Shown: positions 17,681-26,430 of the stretch, in pieces | Position numbering within the stretch: the first letter of the stretch is position 1 | Layout of the letters: each line of letters opens with the position of its first letter | From: Planctomyces sp. | GTDB lineage: Bacteria; Planctomycetota; Planctomycetia; Planctomycetales; Planctomycetaceae | Assembly: GCA_016795105.1 (NCBI GenBank) | Contig: JAEUIH010000024.1 | Span: forward strand, 1-64,000 | DNA length: 64,000 nt | Direction: 5' to 3' | The notes under the pieces: generated by a model | What the model saw: the letters and a program-made list of their open reading frames with translations, nothing else | What the model was told of the DNA's origin: nothing | Database searches by the model: none | Program-made: the position numbers and the translations under genes

Positions 17681-18142
17681 ATGACAAACCGTGTTCGCTA
17701 TGGCGTTACCGTTTTTCTCTTGTTTGCAGGATTCGGTGCTTCGACACTGTGCTGGCCAGTCCTGGCTGCACAGACAACTGAAGCCGACGCTGTTCCGGCC
17801 GAGAGGCAGAAATTGATAATTGTGTGGACCAGCGGCGATCCGGAAGTCGCACATCGTATGGTCTTGATGTACGGACACGCCGCAATGAAGAATAAGTGGT
17901 TCGACGAGGTCCGCGTCATTATATGGGGACCCAGCTCTCGTCTGACAGCAGCCGATAAGGAGATTCAGTCGAAGCTGATGGAGATGAAGGCAGATGGAGT
18001 GGTCCTTCAGGCCTGCATCGTCTGCGCTGATTCCTACGGTGTAACCGATGGGCTTCGAGGATTGGGAATTGAAGTCAAGCCGATGGGTAAACCCCTGTCC
18101 GAAACAATCAAGGATTCGTCAACTCACCTCGTGACTTTTTGA
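17681..18142 (+). CDS. Exported DsrE-like protein
   Basis: 153 aa. Signal peptide at 1-30 (YGVTVFLLFAGFGASTLCW, cleavage near VLAAQ). The mature part is a DsrE/F-like alpha/beta domain: KLIIVWTSGDPEVAHRMVLMYGHAA, EVRVIIWGPSSRLTAADKEIQ, then GVVLQACIVCADSYGV with a CxxC-like Cys pair (CIVC), then GLGIEVKPMG. DsrE family proteins handle sulfur/persulfide transfer in the cytoplasm; a secreted form is less understood. Stands alone on the plus strand. Confidence 0.8.
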   Translation: MTNRVRYGVTVFLLFAGFGASTLCWPVLAAQTTEADAVPAERQKLIIVWTSGDPEVAHRMVLMYGHAAMKNKWFDEVRVIIWGPSSRLTAADKEIQSKLMEMKADGVVLQACIVCADSYGVTDGLRGLGIEVKPMGKPLSETIKDSSTHLVTF

Positions 18143-18299
18143 GTCCGGGCAGAGCTTCGCCCCCTGTGTTCGGCAATTTGTCTGATCCGGTCACGCAATT
18201 GTTGCCGAACTTCCCGGCATTTATGACCAGGATTTCGGAGGTTTTATTCTTCTCCGTACGAAGAAACAGTGAAGCAATCATCATTGGTTGAAGAAAGCC

Positions 18300-18325
18300 A
18301 GGCCGAAGCGACGCCGCTTCGGCCT
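18300..18325 (-). terminator. Hairpin terminator of the 18367-20068 operon
   Basis: Perfect 11-bp stem AGGCCGAAGCG / CGCTTCGGCCT with an ACGC loop, 41 bp beyond the stop codon of the minus-strand gene at 18367. On the minus strand the stem is followed by GGCTTTCTTC, a weak T-rich run. Confidence 0.7.
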
Positions 18326-18366
18326 GAACGTTTGAGCCGCTTGGGATGTATCGAGCTGGCGGGTCG

Positions 18367-19578
18367 TTATTTCCGAGGCAGATCAGCGTCAGCAATAGAT
18401 GCAATTGTAAAATCGCTATAGACGGCTCGAAGGTGTGTTTCCGGATTTCGGTACCAGAAAACAATTGCTCGCTCCATACCAACCTCTTTGCCAGCACCCG
18501 TATAGTCGTAATCATCATGCGACATACCGGTCAGATACGGAGTCAAAGTACCTATTCGTGCGGCCAGTGTGGTCCTGGGAATACCGTCTTTGGAGAGTAT
18601 TGTCATCCATTCGGCACTGTCTGTAATGCTTTCAGGAAACTTACCACCACTCAACTCGGTATAGCCCTTGAGTGCTTCGACCAGGCTTTCTTCGAACGGA
18701 AGTAACTCCGGCAGCTTCGCGGCGTTTGACGATTGATAGCCGTGAGGGGCATCGAAACTAAACAGCTTCGGATCGAGTGTGACGTTGAACTCAAATTCCG
18801 ACATCACTGACTTTGTAACAGATGATCCTTTAGGCATGCCTTTAAACTCGACTTGAACCAAATCACTTGTTTTTGGATCGACCCAAACCGAGTACACGAC
18901 AGACGCATCAGGGTTGACTTCGAAACCAAGGCAATCACGACCATTGATGTTCATCGTACCGAGTTCTTTATCGGGTTTGCTTCCATAGGATTTAAGTCGT
19001 TCCAGCCATTTGATCTGTCGCTCCGGCTCAACAGAAATGCCTTCCGTTGGCACATGTACGGTTGGCGCATGTACCGTGGCAGACTTCGTTGCTTCGTTCA
19101 ACGAAAGTCGAACTTGCCCAGTAGAATCATGAATCGAGATCTGTCCAGGCGTAGATCTTCGCTCACGGCCATCGTTGGAAACCAGAACATCGACTTCGAC
19201 AGGTTTCTCCTGTGTTGTCAGATAGACTACTTCCCTGTAGCGGAAGTCGCCCGCATTCTTCAGTTTTTCAATCGCTTGTGCAAAGGCGCTGGACGACGAT
19301 GGCAACAGCATTGTGGCGCCGAAAACCAACAGGACACAAGCGGCCAGCGAAGCAGCTTCCATCCATCGACGACTCCGGGAGATGTTGCGAATGGATGGTG
19401 GAATTTTTGCGACGGGCAAGTTCTCTATTGCCAGAGCCTGCGATTTAACGCGTGCGATTGCGTCGGCTGGAAGTGGTGCACCGAGAATGGCCCAGACTGC
19501 CGATTCAAGCTCAGGTTCCAGGTTATCGTGGTTTTCGGCGAAAGCAGAGGTCTTGTTGTTCATGTTATTGGACTCCAT
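18367..19578 (-). CDS. Membrane protein, probable anti-sigma-like partner of the upstream ECF
   Basis: 403 aa; an ATG at 19563 is an equally likely start, one that would follow the sigma stop directly. One membrane helix at about 74-92 (ASLAACVLLVFGATMLLP) separates a cytoplasmic 72 aa from an exported C-terminal region. The exported part (about 98-290) resembles LolA-like beta-sheet domains (FRYREVVYLTTQEKPVEVDVLV, GRDCLGFEVNPDASVVYSVWVDP, VTLDPKLFSFDAPHGYQ). The sigma gene overlaps its start by 14 bp, a coupling typical of sigma/anti-sigma pairs. No zinc-finger motif in the N-terminus, so anti-sigma activity is inference. Confidence 0.78.
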   Translation of the reverse strand: MESNNMNNKTSAFAENHDNLEPELESAVWAILGAPLPADAIARVKSQALAIENLPVAKIPPSIRNISRSRRWMEAASLAACVLLVFGATMLLPSSSSAFAQAIEKLKNAGDFRYREVVYLTTQEKPVEVDVLVSNDGRERRSTPGQISIHDSTGQVRLSLNEATKSATVHAPTVHVPTEGISVEPERQIKWLERLKSYGSKPDKELGTMNINGRDCLGFEVNPDASVVYSVWVDPKTSDLVQVEFKGMPKGSSVTKSVMSEFEFNVTLDPKLFSFDAPHGYQSSNAAKLPELLPFEESLVEALKGYTELSGGKFPESITDSAEWMTILSKDGIPRTTLAARIGTLTPYLTGMSHDDYDYTGAGKEVGMERAIVFWYRNPETHLRAVYSDFTIASIADADLPRK

Positions 19579-20068
19579 TGAAGGATTTGAGTTGTTCCTG
19601 AAGTCGCCCGCGTGCCTTGTAGAGGGCTGTTGAAACCGCTTCGACTGAGATCGTCAAGATTGCAGCTACTTCGTTTCGATCGAGTTGTTCGAAGTGACTC
19701 AGGGCAAAGACGGCAGCTTGCTGTTCAGGCAGTTGTGCCGCTGCGTTACGTAACCACGCGGCAAGTTCGGCGCCAACAATGTGATGATGTGGCTCCAGAT
19801 TCGAGACGTACTGAGACTCGTCAATCTCAACGCTCTTTCGTCGTCGTCGCAGCAGATCGATGGCCCGGGTTGTCGCCAAACGGGAAAAGAGCCCTGACCA
19901 ACTCTGGATTGGCCCCGCCTCCTGAACCTTTCGGGCTTCGATAAATACCAGCTGCGAGACATCTTCGGCGTCATGAACTGAGCCGAGGATACGGTAAGCG
20001 ATGCGAAATACACGTTCCGCATGACGATCCACAATCCTGGGCCAATCAGGTGGATGTTCATCGGCCAT
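19565..20068 (-). CDS. ECF sigma factor
   Basis: 167 aa from the ATG at 20068 (GGGAG upstream; longer frame to 20149 rejected). Region 2: WPRIVDRHAERVFRIAYRI, DAEDVSQLVFIEA, then FSRLATTRAIDLLRRRRKS. Region 4: EQQAAVFALSHFEQLDRNE, VAAILTISVEAVSTALYKAR. A short linker makes it a classical ECF form rather than a planctomycete-long one. Overlaps the start of the membrane protein at 18367-19578, with which it forms an operon ending at the 18300 hairpin. Confidence 0.93.
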   Translation of the reverse strand: MADEHPPDWPRIVDRHAERVFRIAYRILGSVHDAEDVSQLVFIEARKVQEAGPIQSWSGLFSRLATTRAIDLLRRRRKSVEIDESQYVSNLEPHHHIVGAELAAWLRNAAAQLPEQQAAVFALSHFEQLDRNEVAAILTISVEAVSTALYKARGRLQEQLKSFNGVQ

Positions 20069-20692
20069 GGCAGCTCCCTGGTGAATAAAGTGGTAACGAC
20101 TGTAGGGAAGTCGCACGAGGATGCCCGCGATGACCGTGATTTTTGCCATTTATCCCGAAAGGGCATTTTCGGAACCAATTGGAGAGCAGCGGTGAACGCC
20201 CGATTCGACGATTCGGGCTGTGTCGTCATTATAGGTCTAACTGAAGGTTCAGGGGGGCGTTCCCAGGCTCCCAGGCTGCCTGATGAGACCCTGTTCGCGA
20301 AAGTCATGTCGCCGCGACTCTCCGAGAGGCGTAGCCGCGTCCTCGCGATCGTCTACGTAGCCGCCCGTTGGTTCGTGAATTTCCGGTCTCGGCTGGTTAC
20401 AGAATTTGATTTACGTTTGGTAGTGTATGCGGTTTCCGGGTACTTCGGGTTTCGGAGTTTGGCTGGGTCCGCTTGTACGAATTCATGACGACATTCATGG
20501 AGCATTTCGCAACGACCACATGTGAATTTGAACGCAAGTCAAATTGAGATTGTTGATCGGGACATGGCTCGTTTTCTCGCGAAAAAACGGAGGCGGAAAG
20601 ATTGCGCGTCGTGCGCGTCGTGTGGGGGATGTGGCGTTCTGCTCGGCGAATGCTGACGTTGCAAATCAAGTCGGAGAACGCGGGACATTCAG
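20069..20692. other. Divergent intergenic region
   Basis: 624 bp between the minus-strand sigma operon and the broken plus-strand nucleotidyltransferase gene. No gene, repeat or strong hairpin identified. A long minus-strand frame (19699-20307) overlaps the sigma gene in another phase and is rejected. Confidence 0.4.
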
Positions 20693-21236
20693 ATGACCGA
20701 ATTCTTCAGGAAGTCAGCCGAAGGCTTTCCTGTGGAACCTGAGGAGCTGCTCGCTTATGCCAGAAATGTCTGCGAATCGCTGGGGCTGGTTTATCTGGTG
20801 ACAGGTTCAACGGCCACCATTGCTTATGGAGAACCGCGATTTACGAACGACATTGACATTCTTGTCGATCTCCCGCTCAACTCGCCACCGCGAACTGAAC
20901 GTGTTGCAGGAACACCGCGTGTGGTTTGCGGCGCCCGAGGACGTCATCATCAAGAAAATGGTTTACTTCCGTGAAGGTGGCAGTGACAAGCATCTTCGCG
21001 ACATTGCGGGGGGCCTGCGGATTCAGGGAGAACGCATCGAGCGTGATTACATTCAATTGTGGGCGGACCGATTGGATTTGACTAAAATCTGGACCGCAAT
21101 CGTCGACCGAGAACAGGGCAGCCAGGCCAGGAGTTCCTTGAAGAGGTTGCAACGCTGCTCGTCGAATTCCGGGATTCATGCCAGAATTGTTGTAACGCCT
21201 CAACGTCAGTGTTCGCCACATGTGTTGAAGGCTTGA
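20693..21236 (+). pseudogene. Broken nucleotidyltransferase gene (AbiEii-like/DUF6036 type)
   Basis: Frame 2 (20693-20890) gives VYLVTGSTATIAYGEPRFTNDIDILVDL, the G[ST]xxR...DxD nucleotidyltransferase core with both metal-binding Asp residues. The reading then moves to frame 3, where WFAAPEDVIIKKMVYFREGGSDKHLRDIA (about 20926-21010) and WADRLDLTKIW continue the family's second half. About 60 aa between the pieces are missing, and the tail (from about 21120) does not look like the family. A deletion plus frameshift inactivated it. Related enzymes act as toxins in two-gene systems or as RNA/protein nucleotidylyltransferases; another family member lies at 60005. Confidence 0.78.
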
Positions 21237-21266
21237 GAAACGCTGGAAAGTGACTGAAAGCTACGG

Positions 21267-21788
21267 ATGCATGACTGGCAAGACATTGTGAAACAACATG
21301 GGCCATTGGTGTGGCGTGTGGCGTTCCGTGTGCTTCAGGATCGTGATGACGCTGCTGATTGCCATCAGGAAGTTTTTATTGACGCAATGCGTCGCACGAA
21401 ATCAACAACGATCGAAGACTGGCCCGCGTTTCTTCGTTGGCTGACAGTTCAAAGGGCGATTGATCGGCTGAGATCCCGTAACAAACTTCGGGACCGAATC
21501 GACGCCGAAACGGAAGTCGACGAAGTCATCACTCACGTTGCACCCGACAGTGAAGCAAAACTGAATGAGTTGACCGTAATCGTCCGGACCGAGCTTGCAA
21601 ACATCCCGGAATTGCAGGCACAGGTATTCTGGCTGCATTGCATCGAGGAAGTGGCACTCAGCGATATCGCCAGCCAGTTGGGGTTGAGCCACAGCCATGT
21701 TCGAGTACTGCTGCACCGCTGCCGCGAACGACTTCGCGCGGCAATGGAAATCAATCACCCGTCTTTGACCGAGAAAAATAAGCGATGA
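21267..21788 (+). CDS. ECF sigma factor
   Basis: 173 aa. Region 2: WQDIVKQHGPLVWRVAFRVLQ, DAADCHQEVFIDAMRR, then AFLRWLTVQRAIDRLRSRN. Region 4: IPELQAQVFWLHCIEEVALS, DIASQLGLSHSHVRVLLHRCRERL. The stop overlaps the start of the next gene by four bases (ATGA-type coupling at 21785), so it is co-translated with a small membrane protein, likely its inhibitor. The following 22319 gene completes the operon. Confidence 0.94.
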   Translation: MHDWQDIVKQHGPLVWRVAFRVLQDRDDAADCHQEVFIDAMRRTKSTTIEDWPAFLRWLTVQRAIDRLRSRNKLRDRIDAETEVDEVITHVAPDSEAKLNELTVIVRTELANIPELQAQVFWLHCIEEVALSDIASQLGLSHSHVRVLLHRCRERLRAAMEINHPSLTEKNKR

Positions 21789-22303
21789 ACGACAGGAATG
21801 TCTCCGACAAGCAGATTGACGAAGTTGCGTATCGGATCCGCAGTACCCCCGTTCCTGATTACCCCAGTCAAGGACTACTCGATTCACTTGTAACTGCACT
21901 GCCGGAATACGAACAACAGCCAATGGTCTCCCGGACTTCAGCAGGGAAGAAGATCATTGCGGTTAGTTGCAGTGTTGTGGCGCTGCTCCTTCTTGCGGTC
22001 AGTATGGTCATTCGCAGCAATGTGGTTGGGGGTTCGGGATCCGTAAATCCAATCACAACGGAAGTTGAAAGAGACGTTCCAAATGGCACTGCGGAGCTCG
22101 TTGAACCTAACAATGTCAAATTCGGTCCGGTGCAGATTGTCACCATTAACCCCACTCCGGAATTCAACCGGATGACGGATCAACTCGATCTGCTTGAAGC
22201 ACGCCTTCAGATTCTGGCTACGCAGGTCGCCATACAGGAAGTGCGTTCTGATGCTGCGACGTTGCTCGCAGAATATTCCCTTCGCGAATCCTCTGTTCAA
22301 TAA
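21785..22303 (+). CDS. Small membrane protein, probable anti-sigma factor
   Basis: 172 aa. Cytoplasmic N-terminus (1-55, with the IDEVAYRIRSTPVPDYPS stretch), one membrane helix at about 57-76 (IIAVSCSVVALLLLAVSMVI), and an exported part ending in a coiled-coil-like helix (MTDQLDLLEARLQILATQVAI). The overlap with the sigma gene and the one-helix layout fit an anti-sigma factor, but no zinc-binding HxxxCxxC is present, so the role is inferred from context only. Confidence 0.72.
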   Translation: MNDRNVSDKQIDEVAYRIRSTPVPDYPSQGLLDSLVTALPEYEQQPMVSRTSAGKKIIAVSCSVVALLLLAVSMVIRSNVVGGSGSVNPITTEVERDVPNGTAELVEPNNVKFGPVQIVTINPTPEFNRMTDQLDLLEARLQILATQVAIQEVRSDAATLLAEYSLRESSVQ

Positions 22304-22318
22304 CTAAGGAGACTCTCT

Positions 22319-23950
22319 ATGTTTCAGGATGCTGCAAATCGGCTGATCTTGATTCTTCAATTCAGTTCAATGGTCCTTTCAACCGCAGTGCTTCTGCCAT
22401 TCGGAGCTGCATGTTTCGCAGATGAGAAGGAGAAAGGCATTGCCGTCGCGCCAGCGGGAACGGATGTCTTTGAGACGTCCTTCGAAGGAACCTGGTTCGT
22501 CGACAGAGAACTCAAAATGAGCTACGACGCACTGATCGCGGAAGTGCAGTTGCTCGAGCAGCGTGTCAGCAATGGTGACATCACTGCGACCCAGGCTCGC
22601 GATTCAATTGCAGCGCTGCGCGAATCACTCGCAGGCGTGCGGGAGAAGATCGACAAACAAAAGACACTTGTCAGCGCGTTCGAAATCGTCAGGCAGGAGG
22701 TTGAGGGCAGGATCGATCTCGGCCCGGAAAAGCTGCTTGTTGTTACAGCGGACCGGATCAAAGTTGTAGGCTGGTCGGAATCATATGCTAAGTACGTCGT
22801 GGTAAAGACCGTTCTTTCGACGGGAACTCCGGTCGATGAGCATCTCGCGGGAATCAGGGTTATTCATGAGCACAAGGTGTCACCGGAACTGGTTGGCAAG
22901 ACAGATGCTGAGATGAAAGTGTGGCGTGACGACTTCCTGAATCCGAAGGAAGGAGTGATTCAAACGCCTGAGCAGATGGAGAACAAGAAGCAAATGTGGG
23001 AGCGACACTTTGCAAATGGCGAACGTTTTATGCCGTTTGTTGGCCGTGAAGTGGATTCGCTGCGAATCGAAGGGCTCATTTACCAGGAAGGCAACCAGCA
23101 CCTTTCATACGAATTGAAACGTCCGGAGGGTGGAGGACAATTCGGCAGTCGCTGGCGGCGCAGCGCAGACCTGACGCTGTACGTTCCAAAATGTACGGCG
23201 CTGTTGTTACGAGGCTGTCAGATGGGGATGGATATCTCCGGTGTGAACGGGCACTTGATGATGACTTCTGCGGGTTCGCAGGATCGCGACTACAACGGCA
23301 GTTTCTCGATCCGCGACCACGTCGGGCCGATTACGTTGTCCAACGTTCCAATGGATGTCATCGAACGTGTGACGGGCGACGTCAGGATTGAAGCAACGAC
23401 CGAGATGACGAATACGGGGAGTCATCATGCGGACGGCAGGTGGGTACTGTTTACGCCTCCTCCCCACCGCTTGCAGGTGTCTCAGGTTACTGGAAACCTG
23501 ACTGCAAACCTGACACGATCAAAGCTGCATATTGACGGAGTCGACGGCATTCTGAATGTTCGCAATGATTTCGGTGATACACATTGCACGATCGCGAAAT
23601 CTCTGATTGCCGGAAATCATCGGATTGTTGGCCAAAGTGGTCTCGTCAGTGTTCTGGTCGCCAAAGATGCAAAGATAGGCCTGCCCATCTTCGCAGCAAC
23701 GAGCTGTGGCAGTGCGGCAACCAACCTGAACCGCGATGAACTCGACGACCTGAATGTCACATACAACTCGACCGAGGGTATTCGTCGTGACTGGCGGTCT
23801 CTGTTTACAGCACTTTCTCAGAATGATTTTGAAGCGCGCTTCGCATTACACGAACGCCCCGACCAGATCATTGCCGATCGTGAACGGAGCCCCGGTCTGG
23901 ATCTGCTCAGCGTTGCAGGGCGAGTGGAATACATTCGGATGGACAAGTAG
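22319..23950 (+). CDS. Exported protein, sigma-operon cargo
   Basis: 543 aa, family not recognised. A signal peptide spans about 8-36 (LIMILQFSSMVLSTAVLLP-like stretch ending at ACFADE). Residues about 65-110 form a coiled coil (LIAEVQLLEQRVSNGD, RDSIAALRESLAGVREKI). The C-terminal ~200 aa is a series of short beta strands (VTGDVRIEATTEM, VTGNLTANLTRSKLHIDGV, DGILNVRNDFGDTHCTI) like the DUF4097-type beta-helix of putative adhesins. It begins 16 bp after the anti-sigma-like gene, so its product may be the envelope function this sigma module controls or senses. Confidence 0.72.
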   Translation: MFQDAANRLILILQFSSMVLSTAVLLPFGAACFADEKEKGIAVAPAGTDVFETSFEGTWFVDRELKMSYDALIAEVQLLEQRVSNGDITATQARDSIAALRESLAGVREKIDKQKTLVSAFEIVRQEVEGRIDLGPEKLLVVTADRIKVVGWSESYAKYVVVKTVLSTGTPVDEHLAGIRVIHEHKVSPELVGKTDAEMKVWRDDFLNPKEGVIQTPEQMENKKQMWERHFANGERFMPFVGREVDSLRIEGLIYQEGNQHLSYELKRPEGGGQFGSRWRRSADLTLYVPKCTALLLRGCQMGMDISGVNGHLMMTSAGSQDRDYNGSFSIRDHVGPITLSNVPMDVIERVTGDVRIEATTEMTNTGSHHADGRWVLFTPPPHRLQVSQVTGNLTANLTRSKLHIDGVDGILNVRNDFGDTHCTIAKSLIAGNHRIVGQSGLVSVLVAKDAKIGLPIFAATSCGSAATNLNRDELDDLNVTYNSTEGIRRDWRSLFTALSQNDFEARFALHERPDQIIADRERSPGLDLLSVAGRVEYIRMDK

Positions 23951-24098
23951 CCACATCCGTTTTTCGCGATGACCATGCCAGCTCGTTGCGTGATAATGTT
24001 GATGTCAGCTCAGGCAACCGAGATCGACGATTTGGCCACTTGCTCTTGTGATCCTGCTCTTAGTGCGTCTGCGAGCTTGTCCGTTTGTTTGGTGCTCG

Positions 24099-24719
24099 CT
24101 AATGAAAGGTTTCGCCACGCTCCAGCATCGCAATGAACTCAGCGATTTTTCGTCGTTTCGTTTCTTCCTTCTTTGCGTTATGAAGTCGAAAGTAGAAGGC
24201 ATACCGATTCGCTCGCGTCAGTGTCGCATAGAATGTGCTTGCCTTCGGAGACGTCTCCAGGGCGGCGAGAAACTCCGGGGACTCTTCAAAGGTTGAACTG
24301 GATGCGTAGGCCGCATCCCATCGACCATCTGCTTTGGCAAGTTCAACGACTGCGAGTCCAGCGGGCTGCATCAGTCCTTCCCGCGTGAGTCGTTCAATAT
24401 GCCGCTTATTGACTTGAGACCAGATGCTGCGTTTCCCGCGAGGAGTAAACTTGTGGATCCAGCAAACCTCGTTTCCTTTCCTCACGGGGCCATCGATCCA
24501 TCCGTAGCACAACGCGACATCGAGTGCCTGTGCGTAGGTGATGCTTGAGTAGCCGCTGGTGGCCCTGAAAAACTGAATCCATACACCCTCATGTTCTGTA
24601 TGATGTTTGCGAAGCCAGTTTGCGAACTGTTTAGGTGTCGCGAAGGCAATCACGGGCTTTCCATCCGGTGATGTGACTTCAGCAGGTTCTTTGGCGGGCT
24701 TGTGCGATTTCCTGGCCAT
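24099..24719 (-). CDS. YdeI/OmpD-associated family protein
   Basis: 206 aa. Recognised by AFATPKQFANWLRKHHTEH, GVWIQFFRATSG, ITYAQALDVALCYGWIDGP with the strongly conserved CYGWID, then FTPRGKRSIWSQVNKRHIERL, and the C-terminal YATLTRANRYAFYFRLHNAKKEETKRRKI (bacteriocin-protection YdeI/OmpD type). The Lys/Ser/Pro-rich N-terminus (about 1-20) is an extension. Biochemical function is unknown; homologues are linked to resistance to antimicrobial peptides and stress. Monocistronic as far as can be seen. Confidence 0.92.
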   Translation of the reverse strand: MARKSHKPAKEPAEVTSPDGKPVIAFATPKQFANWLRKHHTEHEGVWIQFFRATSGYSSITYAQALDVALCYGWIDGPVRKGNEVCWIHKFTPRGKRSIWSQVNKRHIERLTREGLMQPAGLAVVELAKADGRWDAAYASSSTFEESPEFLAALETSPKASTFYATLTRANRYAFYFRLHNAKKEETKRRKIAEFIAMLERGETFH

Positions 24720-24833
24720 GACGGAATGTTAGTCGTGAAAAGAACAATGCAAAACAATCTCAATGAATCGCGGGACCAGATTGGTACATCTTCCTCGCGT
24801 CTTTCAGCGCAGCGGTCTTAATCCTTCCTGCGT

Positions 24834-24858
24834 TTCAGAAATCCTCTGGATTTCTGAA
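24834..24858. terminator. Hairpin, possible terminator
   Basis: Perfect 11-bp stem TTCAGAAATCC / GGATTTCTGAA with a TCT loop, between the starts and ends of the minus-strand genes at 24099 and 24968. Stands close to a second hairpin at 24890. Confidence 0.5.
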
Positions 24859-24889
24859 GCCGAATCGTCGCAGGATGCGCCGGAAGTGT

Positions 24890-24917
24890 CGAGGCTCTTT
24901 GTTAGTAAAGAGCCTCG
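24890..24917 (-). terminator. Hairpin terminator after the TMEM175 gene
   Basis: Perfect 11-bp stem CGAGGCTCTTT / AAAGAGCCTCG with a GTTAGT loop, 50 bp beyond the stop of the minus-strand gene at 24968. The stem itself ends in a T/A run, consistent with intrinsic termination. Confidence 0.65.
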
Positions 24918-24967
24918 GAACTGCATAGCAACAGCTCCGACCGAACCTCCACGTTGTCGGCCAATGC

Positions 24968-25549
24968 TTACATCAATTCGATCTCGCGCTCGATGCGTTT
25001 GTCTGGAATGAACCACATCAGAGCGACCATGCTGTAGATGACAATCGAAGCAATCGGGAGTTGCCAGGCGATCAGCAGTCCCGCAACGTAGGCAGCCAGG
25101 GAGATTTTACCTTTCAGGTCAGGTCCTATGGCGACCTTGAGTCTGGAGTCTTTTCCTTCGGCTTTGATGATTGTTGATTGAAGAATGGTGTAGGCAATCG
25201 CGGCGAAGAGCAGAACGACTCCATAAAGTGCGACAGGCAATCGGCTGAGTTCGCTGCGATTCAGCCATCCGGTCACAAATGGCAGCAGCGAAAGCCAGAA
25301 GAGGAGATGCAGATTGGCCCATAGGACCGCACCATTGATGCGTTTCGTCAACTGCAGCATGTGGTGGTGATTGTTCCAGTAGATCCCCAGATACAGGAAG
25401 CTCAGCAGAAACGTGAGCAACGATGGAGCGACGGTCATCAGTGCTGCCAGGTCAGCCCCTTCAGGAGCTTTGATTTCGAAGACCATAATCGTGATCAGAA
25501 TCGCGATGACTCCGTCACTAAATGCTTCGATACGAGATTTGCTCATCAA
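24968..25549 (-). CDS. TMEM175-like (DUF1211) potassium channel
   Basis: 193 aa integral membrane protein with six hydrophobic helices. The signature RxxxFSDG is seen as RIEAFSDGVIAILITIMVFEI (about 6-26, helix 1), followed by FLLSFLYLGIYWNNHHHML and WANLHLLFWLSLLPFVTGW, with the WxNHH motif typical of bacterial TMEM175. These form tetrameric K+-permeable channels with an isoleucine/leucine constriction rather than the usual TVGYG filter. Starts at the first or second Met (25549 or 25546). Followed by a hairpin terminator, so likely a single-gene unit. Confidence 0.93.
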   Translation of the reverse strand: MMSKSRIEAFSDGVIAILITIMVFEIKAPEGADLAALMTVAPSLLTFLLSFLYLGIYWNNHHHMLQLTKRINGAVLWANLHLLFWLSLLPFVTGWLNRSELSRLPVALYGVVLLFAAIAYTILQSTIIKAEGKDSRLKVAIGPDLKGKISLAAYVAGLLIAWQLPIASIVIYSMVALMWFIPDKRIEREIELM

Positions 25550-26430
25550 GCTTTCCGGAATGAGGTTTCAAAATCCGCCTGCCGGTTGTATCCGTTGCCG
25601 GTCTTGTGGTCTGTACACGTAGAGACTCGGCAACTCGAACATCACCAATATCGTAATCGCCGATGATCATGACCGCTCGCATGCGAATGATGAATTGACG
25701 GGAAAAACTGTTTCCTCAATCATCAACGCCTCGGTGGAAACCGGCAACCAACTGAATGGCCCGGCTCAGGCAACGATGTTGTTTGAAAAACGCGAGCCAG
25801 AGAATACTGTGCTGCCGCGAGGAAATGTTGAATGTCTCATTTCACAAGCACGCTGAACGTTCTTTCGGAATCCAGTTCCTTTCCTTGCCTTTTGGGGCAG
25901 CCACCTGATGGATTATCAAATCGTCTCGTTGAAACGCTGCGATATGAGTGACTTTCGGAAGCGGAGAAACAGGGCTTCGACATTGGGTACCCGTGCGGGT
26001 ATTCGGACATTTGAGAAAAGAGTGCTGCGGTCGTCCAAAAGCGATAAGTTGTTCTGTAAGTTCTTTGGCCCTGAACGCCGCTTCCTTCATCCCATCCAGC
26101 ATTTCTCGAATTCAGAACGGCTATTTGCGTTCCCGTTGTATGTGTCTGTGTAACCGGGAATCATCCGTGACCGATTCCCGACACGTGCGATGGGACGCAG
26201 AGAACGAACTATTGGTCGATTTCTTCAACGAACAGGAGCACCTTCAGTTTCTCAACAACGAAGCTGAATGAAAATGCAATTCGAACGTAACGCTGAAATT
26301 TAAGCTGGGGTGCCTGTAGCGATTATGACGATAGCTCATCGAAGGAAGCTTACCGTTTTGGCGCCTGAATTCTACTTTGGTGGATCTGCTCAGTCGCTCG
26401 GCGGCAGATTTTGCCGTCTGGTAATCTGTC
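25550..26430. other. Long intergenic region with gene debris
   Basis: 881 bp. No intact gene. It contains a ~26-codon histidine-kinase-like remnant (26025-26102). A plus-strand frame near 26165-26270 reads RWDAENELLVDFFNEQEH but has no recognisable family. Nothing else supported. Confidence 0.45.
26025..26102 (-). pseudogene. Histidine kinase dimerisation-domain fragment
   Basis: The minus strand reads EAAFRAKELTEQLIAFGRPQ, which matches the helix after the phospho-His in hybrid sensor kinases (consensus A..RA.eLt.qLLaFsR). The frame is closed within a few codons upstream and soon diverges downstream. A short relic only; no phospho-acceptor His or ATPase domain is present. Confidence 0.4.

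Noticed and set aside
19699-20307. 202-aa minus-strand open frame
   Set aside because: Runs through the ECF sigma gene in a different phase; its first part is in the intergenic region but shows no family.
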